Of a DNA stretch of 64,000 nucleotides, positions 53,821 through 64,000 are shown piece after piece. Source of the stretch: Episyrphus balteatus (taxonomy: Eukaryota; Arthropoda; Insecta; Diptera; Syrphidae). The DNA is taken from assembly GCF_945859705.1 (NCBI RefSeq), contig NC_079137.1:2360001-2424000 (forward strand), written 5' to 3'. The translations under genes were made by a program, and so were the position numbers. Position 1 is the stretch's first letter; the number at the start of each line of letters is the position of its first letter. The notes beneath the pieces are model-generated. The model had not been told where the DNA came from. It worked only from the letters and a program-made list of their open reading frames with translations, and searched no databases.

Positions 53821-56379
53821 GAATACATCTTTTTTTTTAAATACTGTCTCTGTGCGCTTTTTTTTACTAGCAAAACAATTTTTCTTTTAACAATTATGGA
53901 ATTAATATTGATCGACCCAGAATGTACAGGAAAAAATTTGAAAAGTCTTGTTATGTGTCAGAAATATTTTCAAAAACATTCATGGGAAAGTCAAATATTT
54001 CAGCTTAAAATTGCTGATTATAAAATAAAAAATTAAGCTGTTTGTTTTTATCGTCGATAGACATTATATCAACAATGGTAAGGGACAGCAATATTCTGCA
54101 TAAATTTCAAAATTAGTTTTTGAAGATTATCATTATCGAGAGATTTGACATTTAAGACTTAAAATTAAATTAAATTTCGATATTGCTACCCATCTTTCGT
54201 TAGAACACGTTAGAAAACATAGAAAATGTCATAAATATTCCACTTTTATATTTTATTAAAATGTATTGAAAGTTTCTTTATTTGAATATATTCAACTCCA
54301 TTCTTCCTGATACAATAATTGACCCCACTGTAATTCTCTGAATTCTATATCATGCTACCACACTGAGTCGAACAACGTTGTTCGATAATAATTTTGATTA
54401 AAATGACAAATATTTCAATATTTCAATATGGCTCGCTGTCGCTCTTGGTCTGGATATAATAAACACTCTCTCAGTCTAGCTAGCTCTGCTAGTCAATCGG
54501 CATTATTCATTTTATTTATAAGAACCGGTAAGGGAAAGAGAGAGGATATATATAATCAGAGAAGACGCAATGTACAAAGTCAACGACAGCAAAGCAACAC
54601 GACCCAACAAAACAATAATATACACGATATTAATCGTTGATGACCTCCGATATAAATCAATCGAAATTATTACCAATATACTTAAGACAAAAGGCAATAA
54701 AACAGACTAAAGAAGAAAGAAATATTTAAACGATATCCAATCAGAAGAAAAAGGAAATAATTATATAAAATATTATTTTATAGTCTCAGGGTTTTTGAGA
54801 GAGAGAGATGATTTTTGATTTTGTTTTACATTTTTCTTGTTTTAAAATGTATTTTTGATTTTATTTTAAATTTATGTATTAACTTAACCCTGATTGACTT
54901 AATCAAAGTGGTTATTAAATGTGTTTTTATATCTGTTTTCGGAACTGGAGGTATATTTTTGTATAAATGACAATCTCATAAAGTATTTCGAAAAAGATTA
55001 AAGATAAATTTACTGAAGCCCATCTACTCTCTTTATTTATCGCTGATTTTTATTAAATAAATTATAGCACGTTTACATTTTTTTTAATTTACAATGTGCA
55101 CTTTTACTTCCAACTAAGCATGTGTTTTTCAACATTTTGGACTTATTGAAAAAAATTCATGAGCCTCATTCAAGACCGCGTCCTTTTTCCCGGCACCCAT
55201 ATACAACCTATTGTGTCATTTGAAAATTATGTCACTTTTAGCCTCATAAATCCTTCAACTGCCAGGATAATAACTCAAAACCTTTTGTTTAAAGAAAAAA
55301 AATCCAAAATTCACTTTGCTTCTGTTTTCTTCTTTTCAACAAAAATGGAAGAAAAAATTATGCGTGTCCATCCATATCCCATTATGCATTATTTCAAGGA
55401 TTCAATTCATTTACACACTACTCTCATTCTTTTGAACTAGAAAAGGAGGTCCTTCTTAAACATCCTGTGGTTTTTTTTAACAATACTAAACGAAAAAGGA
55501 ACAAAATCCTTGACAGTAACAATACAAGAAAAAAGAAAAGTGAAATTTTCACTTCGACAAGGAAGTAGGCACCTTTACACAAAAATATCTTCCTTTTGTT
55601 TAAAGTTGAAATTGTCATCGTTGTATGGGGCAATAAATCATCATTCACAGACTTTTCGGACAAAATCCATGAATGTGTAACGAAACGGACGAAGCAAAGA
55701 CAAAAAAAAAAAAAATCCTTTCTTTCGTGATATTGGAAATTCATTGCCAAAATGTTGTCGTAGATTATGCAAATTTTTACAAAAGTCTCCTATAGTGTCT
55801 TCGTGGTGTCCTTTTCTGTGATCTGATTTTTTTGTCGAACAAAAGACATTTTTGAATGTTTTCAGACATTCTTATTGTTGAGCAATATAAACATTTCCAA
55901 ATGAAACAAATGTGCCTAAAATTTGTGCAAATGCAATTTGTATTTGCTTCTATTTTTAAGGTCAACAATTGGATTGAGTGTATTGTCTCTAAAAGGAAAT
56001 CAGGTCACTTTCTTTTGACGTAATAAAAAGAAAGGTTGATGGCGAGTGTACATATATCAGACATGTGTATCTAAAAATATTGTAGGAGTTCATTTTCATG
56101 GGAAATATATCACAGTCAAAAGGTGATGGATTGGAGAAAGTTTGGGATTAGCAAGTCGAATTTTCACACAATATTTTATTTTTAGGGTAAATAATTTAGT
56201 TTTACCTGCATTTTGTCATGATTTTATCTGCATATTACACAATGAGAAGTCACAAGTCGGTGTAATTATTTTTCACACACATTTATTGACAAAATTGCTG
56301 AGTTATTTGAATCCAAACATTTTTTTTCTTACATTCGAAAGTAGATATCAGCTTACCAAGGTTTTGTAACAAGTTTTGA
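53821..56379. other. Mostly AT-rich, one GC-richer patch
   Basis: 54428-54640 is an ATG-initiated 70-residue frame (MARCRSWSGYNKHSLSLAS...) overlapping GGATATAATAAAC and a TCAGTCTAGC initiator-like site at 54471, with a possible donor CCG|GTAAGG at 54528. It could be a promoter or LTR-like fragment rather than an exon, but no LTR pair or primer site was found. The rest shows nothing supportable. Confidence 0.3.
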
Positions 56380-56383
56380 TTAA

Positions 56384-56670
56384 CCCTCTGTCGGCATACG
56401 GGTGCGAATTTGGCAGGACAAAAATAAAAAAATTACGATTTTTCAAAAAAGTGGTCACAAAAAAGTCTCTCTATAAAGGTGAAAATATTTTTTTTTCGGA
56501 ATTGTGAATACAATATTTGAATTCCTCGGAATATTCTACATCAATTTCATACTTGATTCTCTATAAAATATTGTGACCGAAAAAAGTTCTAGCGACATGA
56601 AAAAGTATAAAAACCAAATTCGCACCCGTGTGCCTATCACGTCACAAAAAAGAGGTCTGCCTTCAAAGGG
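56384..56670 (+). mobile_element. piggyBac-type MITE, copy 3
   Basis: This copy has both TTAA flanks intact (56380-56383 and 56671-56674). It starts CCCTCTGTCGGCATACGGG and ends CTGCCTTCAAAGGG. It aligns with copy 1 along its whole length. Confidence 0.88.
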
Positions 56671-56742
56671 TTAACAGATATTAGTTCAAATTAAACAGGT
56701 CAATACATTTAGGTAAGAAAATTACAAATTTATTTTTTTCAG

Positions 56743-57112
56743 TTTTTCGAAAAAAAAATCAAGGTTAACCCCTTGGAAAAAAAAATTGCATTTAAAAAAA
56801 TTTCCTCCGAATTCATCGAGTGAGATATCAAAAGAAAGGTATTTTTGAGTTCTATCTGTAGTTGAAAACTAAAAGTTTCTTGGTGGTCTGGTTAATGAGA
56901 TATTTTGAACCAAATATTTTATTTGGCTTCGAAATAAGAAAACGCATGTTTGGTTTGAAATATCTCAGGAACCAGACCTCCAAGAAACTTTTACCTTTCA
57001 CCTATGAACAGAGCTTAAAGAGATCTTTCTTTTAATGTCTCACTCGATAAATTTGGAGGAATTTTTTGAAATATTATTTTTACCCTTGGATTTTTTTCGA
57101 AAATCTTGAAAA
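56743..57112. repeat. Inverted repeat, ~170-bp arms
   Basis: TTTCCTCCGAATTCATCGAG then TGAGATATCAAAAGAAAGG and AAAAGTTTCTTGG-GGTCTGGT on the left are repeated inverted on the right (CCAGACCTCCAAGAAACTTT ... CTCGATAAATTTGGAGGAA). The right arm plus flank recurs near 39360-39560, and a single arm at 59325-59440. Confidence 0.7.
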
Positions 57113-58985
57113 AAAAGATTTTTAAATTTTTTACCTGAATGCATAGGCTTCTTGATTATGAACTTATATCTTTTATTCTAAACTTGTTTCGAGTCTTTGG
57201 GCTCGGAATACGGTTCAAGAAATGAAGAATGTTCAACATGGATAACGATAGTATATTCTTCTTCAAAGCTGGTATAAAGGACTTTTAAATGTTTCTTACT
57301 TACTACAATTCTAAAAGACACAAATTAAAGGTATAGATATTTTTATTTTTTTTTTTAAACCCCCACAAATCAATAGCAATATCAAAAATTCCAAATTCCC
57401 GATTCTAAAATCAAATTAAAACTTTTCTCTACCTTGGGGCAAAAACTGATCGAATTATATTTAAAACACCCTCTGCCGTGTCGTCTGTGTTTCGTTGATG
57501 AATATGCCACTCAAAATATAACTGCGGAAAACCGAAAAGGTCATCAAATAAAGCTTTTAATTCGCCAAAGTATTTCAGCCCCGAGGCTGTTTATAAGACA
57601 AATCATAGCTTCTGCATCAGAAAATGTGTCACACACATCAAAGGCTCGGCAAAATTCCAATCTGCCTGCATCCCCTTACCCCTTAAAAAAAAACACATTT
57701 TGAGCAATAAAACTATACCAACCTATACCTACCTTTTGTTATAAATCTTCCCTCTGGTTATCCCGTCGTTTAACCCAAGAATCAAGTTCAAACGATTGGA
57801 AAAATATTAATTTTTTTTGTTTGTTCGCGTTCAGTATTCAAATTGAGCCTTCTAACACAAGTCGGGAAAGAAAAAAATTCGAAAATATAAGGGAGACAGG
57901 ACTCACTCACCCCTTTTTATTTTCATTAAATGCTTTTTCCAAAATATGCTTCGAGCTAAAATTAAACCTCTAATCGAAGTCGAAGTTGAAGGAAGGAAGA
58001 AAGAACCCGCGTGGTCGTTCCTCTTGGCTTCATCCCTGGATGGTGTCTCATCCTGATTGTATGTCGTCGTAACGGTAACCCCGTGTATATCATGTAAAAC
58101 AGGGAAATTTTAAGGTCTACCTTAGGTGACCCCTTGGAACCAATCACCAGTTCCCACCTCAAACACCCATCTCCCAGAACAGGAATCAGGAATCCTTGGG
58201 CTTGGCGATGGTTTTTCCATGTCCTTTACCATCTCACCCGCTGATGATGGCTTCTGTGCCACTACACGAGTTACAGTCAAAGCAAGTGAACTGCAAACTC
58301 AAAGGGTGAGGAGTTTTCATTTACACGCTGCGGCAAACTTCAAGTTAATCAATCTTTCTTTCAACCCTTTTCCGGTCGGGCGGCAGCAGCATTTTCGGTG
58401 TATTGAATTGCTCGCTGGCTGCTATGTTGGTTTGGTGGGTGGAAGTGAGTTATTTTTTTTTTCCGAGATACGTGAGTGAATATAGAGTTTCTGAGTCCTC
58501 AGGCAGGTGATTTCAGTTTCGCGTATGCGCCGATTCAGAATCAGATATTTGAAAATTTTATATAAAAAGTATTTTTTTCTGGCTTTTTTGAAATTTTCCT
58601 CTGTGAGTGGCGGGCATCAAGTTCTGCGATGGTTGAAAAAAACCTTTGATCTCTCATATTCATTTTGGTTGGAGTTGGAAAAACTGAAATAATAATACAA
58701 AAAAAAAACACTTTTTTATATTAATCGACCTATCAAAAAATGTGAAAAGGCACAGAAAAATTTGTCTGCAACAAACATTGGAAACGACTTTTCATCAAAA
58801 CAATTCAACGAGCATTTTTTTATGTTTTGAATAAACAAAAAAGGTGTGAGGTGGGTTGAGAATTTGTGGGAAGGGTGAATTTTTAAATAAAATAAAGGGA
58901 TAATTTTTGCTAAAGGCTGTTTTTTTTACAGGTAGATTTATGCGAAGGGAGAAAAAACAGGCATCATATCTGCAGTTTATTAATA
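57113..58985. other. AT-rich with a GC-richer patch, no firm gene
   Basis: 57430-57700 and 58000-58450 are less AT-rich. The open frames there lack ATG starts. 58300 has AAAGG|GTGAGG, a good donor motif, at the end of an open frame (ATTRVTVKASELQTQ), so an exon is conceivable but not supported. Confidence 0.3.
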
Positions 58986-59245
58986 ACACTGGTCAACAAA
59001 ATCAAACTTTTTTTTGTTGCCGGAACAAAAATATACTTTTCTAAAGGTTTTCGGTGTGCTGAACTTGAATCCGAAGTCAAAAAAATTCTAGCAGCTCCCG
59101 TTTTTGAGATATTAGCGTTAGAAAATGCAAAAAAACGTTTTTTTGAGTTTTTCGGACCTTATTCTTCGGATTCGAGTTCAGCACACCAAAAACCTTCAGA
59201 AAAGTATATTTTTGTTCCGGCAACAGAACCCTTGTTAACCAGTGT
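58986..59245. mobile_element. Foldback MITE with ACACTGGT ends
   Basis: The ends ACACTGGTCAACA and, inverted, ACACTGGTTAACA match, and GTTGCCGGAACAAAAATATA then TTTTCT-AAGGTTTT-GGTGTGCTGAA are present in both arms (about 105 bp each). It has no coding content. The duplication is unclear (AATA versus AATT). Confidence 0.75.
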
Positions 59246-59247
59246 AA

Positions 59248-61535
59248 TTGTTGGGACTTTTTTTTAAAACAAAAAATAAAACAACACTTAAAAAAAGCGT
59301 ACAAAAACATTTTCAAAAATTTCTTCCAAATCCATCAAAAGAGACATCAAAATAAAGATCTTTTTAAGATCAATTCATAAATGAAAACTAAAAGTTTCTT
59401 AGAAGTCTGGTTCCTGAGATATTTGGAACCAAAACAACTTATTCAAAAACTACCCTACGCAAGCCCCAGTAGTACCTACTTTGAAAACAGTTATCAAGTA
59501 TTCCTTCCTCAAACCCAATCTGTTTTCAAAAGACCTTCCCGCAACAATTTAGCATTAATCTTCATAGATTTTGACAAGCCCAAAAACTATCAACAAGTTT
59601 TTCTTAAGAAGATACCAAAAAAAAAAAAACTTAAAGACACACATAATCAAATTAATGTTAAATCGTTAACAACAATACAAAAAAAAAAAAATAATAAAAC
59701 AAAATCTTTAAGACTCTTGTCATTTGACACATATACAAAGTAGAGGAAGCTTTTGATGATCATCTTCAATAATTTAGGATTTAAATCTTATATTTTTAAC
59801 AAAAAAAAAAAACAAGCTAAACAAAATAATACAATTTATCACAAAAAAAAAACCACAAAAAAAAACGTAAAAAATATGTTGACAAAAAACTTACAGCTAC
59901 CATCAGTCTACCTACTTCCAACTTCCAAACTGCCTTCTTCCACAACAGCTATCAAAAATAAGATTTCGGGTCAATCATTTATTCGCACGCAAAAGACCCA
60001 ATTAGGGGGCCATTAACAAAACTTGGATATTTTTCATCTCATCTCAAACAATTTTTTATATTTCATCGAATGGAACATTTGAGGTAGAAAATTTATTCAA
60101 AAAACTCAATTTGAGCCGAAAACACACAATAAACGGTTTGAATTGATATTTGTCTCTTTTTCTGGCTAAAAAAAGTATCACCAATTTATCATTCACAGAA
60201 CAAACCTACACGACTTTATGGTTTTTTTGTAGGTAGGTGAGGTCTCTCTGGCTAGCTGGACGTTTATCTTCATATTCAGTGGATCTATTAAGATCTATCA
60301 TCAGATATAGCTCAAAGATCAAAAATCTGGTTACGGTTTGAAATGAATAATTTTGTTTGAAATTTTTTTTTTTTTCAAAAAATCACCAAAGTAATAAAAT
60401 TACCATAGAAATCGATTATATTCATTTGGCAATTTGTTGATGGGCGGTCTATTTGCATATTTGAACTTGAAGTCTCTATAGACGAAGGAATTTTTTAAGT
60501 TATTTTATTTAATTCATCAAAAAATAATTTTTAAAAAATGGTTTGATCATCACGAGATCACTTTAAAACAACCATGTCGTAAAAAAACCTCTTTATTTTG
60601 ATCAAATCATGATCAGTCAGTATTTTTGAAGAATTAATTATTTTCAAGAATTTATGTCACTTTTTAAATCCTAAATTATTATGTCCCAGTGTGTAAAAAG
60701 ATTTTCTAAATTATTAAATATCATTAATCAAGGTATAATTCTTTTCTCCATCGGAATTCTTCAGACAATAATGAAGAAAAACAACACAAAATCTATTAAG
60801 AAATTCATTTGAAGATCTTTAGCTTTCCTAACGCTATTAATCACTGTGATTTATTTAAGATTCGATCATCTGATCACAAAGGCATTTTCAATAGCTCAAA
60901 AGCCAGAAATCTTCTCCATCACAAATAGTCGTCATTAAATTTGTGTTTATGCGTGTATGTGTGTTTTAATCATTATCTATCTTTCTTACATTTATTTTTT
61001 TTGTTTGATTAAAATTACAGACTTTATAGTTAATTAATAAATTATACACGCATACAATTATATGATTCCATAGATCACTGTCAACTACAGAATATACCGT
61101 CGAAAGTTGTAATTAATTACATTTTGTTTTACAAAGCTGAGTAGCTTCTATCATTATTTATAGTTAGCTAGCCAATCAAAAATATGCGCAGTAGTCAAGA
61201 CTCGAAGACAGTTGAAAAATTGAGGTTAATGTGATTTGTCTATGCTTGGAACAGAGGTTCTTTCTTGAGAAAAGGGGTATAAATAATGTAGGCGTTAAAT
61301 AAAATATCATAATTTTATCATCAAGCATTGACATTTTTTAGCAACTCTTAGGCAGATTTTTTTTAGTACTTTTTTTCAATGATGCTGAATAAACAACTCA
61401 GTTTTGGAGAATGCTATATATTTTGCTTGAATGAATTTCGAGATTTGAAATCCATCAAACCGTTTAAAACTCGTAAAAATGGGTGGAATTTCAGTTAAAA
61501 TTTCAAATATGTTCAATTATTCCAGTAACATTGTA
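59248..61535. other. AT-rich sequence, no gene seen
   Basis: 59325-59440 is a half copy of the 56743 inverted repeat (AAAAGTTTCTTAGAAGTCTG). 59620-59900 is poly-A rich, giving Lys-rich open frames that are not genes. 60500-60900 contains many GATCA/ATCATGATC words. Nothing else is supported. Confidence 0.45.
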
Positions 61536-62478
61536 AATAAAATGCACGTACTTGCTCTTATGCTTTAAGTTACTCTAATGTTAAAGCTTTTTATTCAAGA
61601 AAATTAAAAAAAATAAAATCTGTTTTTTATAATTAATTAAATATCGTTTTAAATGATCTTTCACAAAAAAACCAAGTATGCCAGTTTACTTCTTGTATAA
61701 AAGGGAATTTTTAGAAAAAAATTTTCGAAAATCGTTAGAGCGGTTTTTTTAAAAAAAATAATTTTTTATATATAAAAATTTTCTAACATTTTTCAAAAAA
61801 AAAGTTGGTATGCCATTTTGAAGTAATAATTTATTAACGCATAAAAACGAAATTTCAAAATTTTTTCATAAACACGTTTTCAAAAAAAAAATTGATTTTT
61901 CAAAAAAAAAATTTGAAATATTTTTTAAAAATCCAAAAATGAGTTTTTTGAAAATCTAAGTTTTTAACATTACTTTTACCTAAACGATTTTGTATAAAAA
62001 TTTTCGTTGAAATCGGGATATTCTTGAACGAGATATTCATAAATCAAAAAAACCGTTATATGACAGGTACCGTTAATAACGGTAAAAAAATATTTTTTTT
62101 ATTTAGAAAGTTGGCTCTTATGTGTAGTACTACACTCAAAAATTTTAATGAAAATCGTTAGAGCCGTTTTTGAAAAAAAAAATTACTTTTCTATTTCCGT
62201 TATATGACAGGTACCGTTAGTTTTGGTCCTGAAAAAAAAATTTCAATTTGTCCTCTAGGGAATCACCCAAAACTCTTAACTACCAAGTTTAAACAAAATC
62301 ACTCGAATAGTTTAGGCTGTAGCTCGAGGTACATACAGACGGACAGACAGACATAATTGCCGGACCCACTTTTTTGGCATTCTCCATCATCGTAATGTCA
62401 TGTAAAATTGTTATCTTGAGTTCGATTTTTTTTACGAATCCTAAACTTGCCCTATAGTACCTATATCGCAAGTAAAAA
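61536..62478 (-). mobile_element. GTCY element, subfamily B copy 2
   Basis: This inverted copy starts AAATAAAATGCACGTACTTG, lacking about a dozen bases of the hairpin segment present in B1, and ends TATCGCAAGTAAAAA. The GTCY tract is about four units (62336-62352). It shares TTAGTTTTGGTCCTGAAA, ACTACACTCAAA and the double ACAGGTACCGTTA with B1 at 28992. Confidence 0.8.
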
Positions 62479-63750
62479 AGACTGTACGTTAAAGCTTGTA
62501 GTTTTGATTTTTACCAGAATTCTAAATGTTTATCCATGGCCCAACGAACGCATCATTGTCAAAAATGTCAAAAAATACCCGAAATTTTCTGTCCTTATCA
62601 GGGTTGTAAGAATTTCTTCAAACTTTCTAGTAATTGACGTAACTGATTGCAACGAAAATTTGTGTACAAAAAAGTTTTCGTACGTAAAATAAAATAAAAA
62701 AATTTTAAAAACTTAATTTTTTTGATTTTTTAAACAAAATTTAATTTTTTTTTTTTTTTTTGAAAAATCATACAGATGTGTGAATTTTGTTGTAACCATA
62801 GCCGTATTTAGAGGGGGGGTTACAGGGTTTAACACCCCCCCCCCCCGAAATTTTTTTTAGAAAATCATATTATGAGAATTTGAACAATTACAACCCTAAC
62901 CCTAAAACATACTTGTGCATTTATATGCCGAACTTGATGAATTGCTTTTACATTTTAGTGATAAATCGAAAATCTCCAATTTTGTCGCGGTTAAGTTTCA
63001 AAAAACTTTGAACAAAATAAAATATATGAAAAAAGTACTTTTTTTAAGAAGTATCTACCTACTGATTTATATGAAATTTTCAACCCTCTTATAAGTGGGA
63101 ACCATAAGTCGTACACAAAAATGGATAATTATAAATTGATTGTCTCTTTATACAATTTGTTTTTGCTAAAAGAGCTCACTTTTGAAATAATAGGACATAA
63201 ACACAAAAACTAAGCATTTTTTGTTTTTGTCTTGGGAATGCAATACTTATAGTTGTATGCTAAATAATTTTTTTGGTCAAATTCAGATTACTGACTTGTT
63301 AAAGCTTGTGGTAACACAGCAAACTAGGCTGAATATGAATAAGAAACGAGAATGCAAGATAATTATTCCTTCAGCCTAAATATTGGAAACTTTCATTTTT
63401 AAACGATATTATATTATGACGTTTGGGTCGCATTTTTTCTGTAGATACTTATCACAAATACTGATTATTTTTGTACTTTCTAGACCTATCTATTTGAATC
63501 TTAACTAGCGCAAAAGTAAAAAGCATTTTTGAAATATTTTGCTGAACTTCGGAACTAGGGGTTAAAAACTTGATTTTTCAAATTCAGGCGTGATATACAA
63601 TTTATTTTACATTGACATTTAATAAAAAATAATTATTTGAGGTAAATTGAGTTAAATATTTAGCCAAGGATATGGACACTATAGAGGTGAAAAGACAAAA
63701 TTTCAGCCGCTAAAGATTTATCCTGTTCTAGGTGCAGGTTAAATTTGTAT
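62479..63750. other. AT-rich sequence with G/C tracts, no gene seen
   Basis: G(7) at 62813-62819 and C(12) at 62835-62846 flank GTTACAGGGTTTAACA. A similar GGGGTTAAACCCCC occurs at 27842. ACCCTAACCCTAAA at 62893 is a chance telomere-like word. No exon is seen. Confidence 0.45.
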
Positions 63751-64000
63751 ACTGAGGGAAAAAATAAATTGAAGTTGAAACATCGTTGTTTCAAAGATGA
63801 ATTACTTTGATTTATGTGACTTTAAGATACGAAACTATCAAAAATTAACGTTTTTTCCACGTTGATTTTAAAATGTTCATTTTCAACGCAAAATCATTCC
63901 GAATAATAGTTAAATTCTAGGCTTTATGAAAAATGTATTCTCTAAAGATATACTGAGGGAAAAGCCACTATAAAACTACGCAAAATCAATCGACAACGAA
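63751..64000. mobile_element. ACTGAGGGAAAA elements, one partial, one cut by the window end
   Basis: ACTGAGGGAAAAAATAAATTG at 63751 (first 20 bases) and ACTGAGGGAAAAGCCACTAT at 63952 are two same-direction ends of the family seen at 726-1160. Between them TTGCGTTGAAAATGAACATT (inverted near 63868) matches the inner part of the 726 element. The second copy runs off the window. Confidence 0.5.

Noticed and set aside
54360..54780. LTR-like segment with TATA and TCAGTC initiator
   Set aside because: No second LTR, no TG...CA boundaries that pair, and no primer-binding site or coding region nearby.
59753..60016. Lys-rich 87-codon frame
   Set aside because: It is produced by several poly-A runs in AT-rich sequence, with no protein features.
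62893..62908. ACCCTAACCCTAAA as telomere-like repeat
   Set aside because: Only two units, and flies lack this telomere repeat. Chance word in repeat sequence.

Overview
The window looks like AT-rich nuclear DNA from an insect, most likely a fly (Diptera). This is inferred from dense TIR elements and MITEs, a repeat family carrying a (GTCT/GTCA)n tract like the dipteran mini-me/DINE-1 type, and exon-like open frames joined across 58-63 nt gaps with GTAAGT donors, which is the short-intron size usual in flies. No complete protein-coding gene of a known family is visible. The window is best read as intergenic or long-intron sequence in which repeats have piled up, with a few GC-richer islands that could be first exons or promoters.

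Layout. 0-10 kb: a TIR element with a tRNA-like core (726-1160), an old GTCY-element copy (1342-1620), AT-rich paired repeats, a DRE-motif-rich hAT-like element (6033-6367), a foldback element interrupted by a second tRNA-bearing TIR element (6559-7782), and a PIF/Harbinger-like element (8106-10184) with a TA-flanked element nested inside it (8438-9417). 10-20 kb: a CA/GA-rich promoter-like island (11.5-12.4 kb), a piggyBac-type MITE (13853-14135), a decayed Tc1-like transposon with recognisable transposase (14405-15325), an inverted repeat of 330-bp arms carrying an exon-like frame (16413-17985), and a short hAT-like element. 20-30 kb: a 1-kb degenerate 15-bp minisatellite, a second piggyBac-type MITE, a TA-flanked foldback, and the GTCY element with a 571-bp expanded octamer array. 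30-46 kb: the GC-richest part, with TATA/Inr-like sites and several short open frames with good start context (30570, 32226, 41282, 42634, 44493), cut by two more GTCY elements, a cluster of G/C homopolymers and a 9-bp minisatellite. 46-64 kb: almost pure AT-rich repeat sequence with a near-perfect 1.14-kb palindrome (49890-51029), several foldback elements, the third piggyBac-type MITE, and a further GTCY element.

The most solid calls are structural: the three TTAA-flanked MITEs, the nested TTA- and TA-flanked elements, the Tc1 relic, the palindrome, the minisatellites and the six GTCY-element copies. All coding calls other than the Tc1 relic are candidates only; none was matched to a family. 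No rRNA, functional tRNA, CRISPR array or prokaryotic feature is present.
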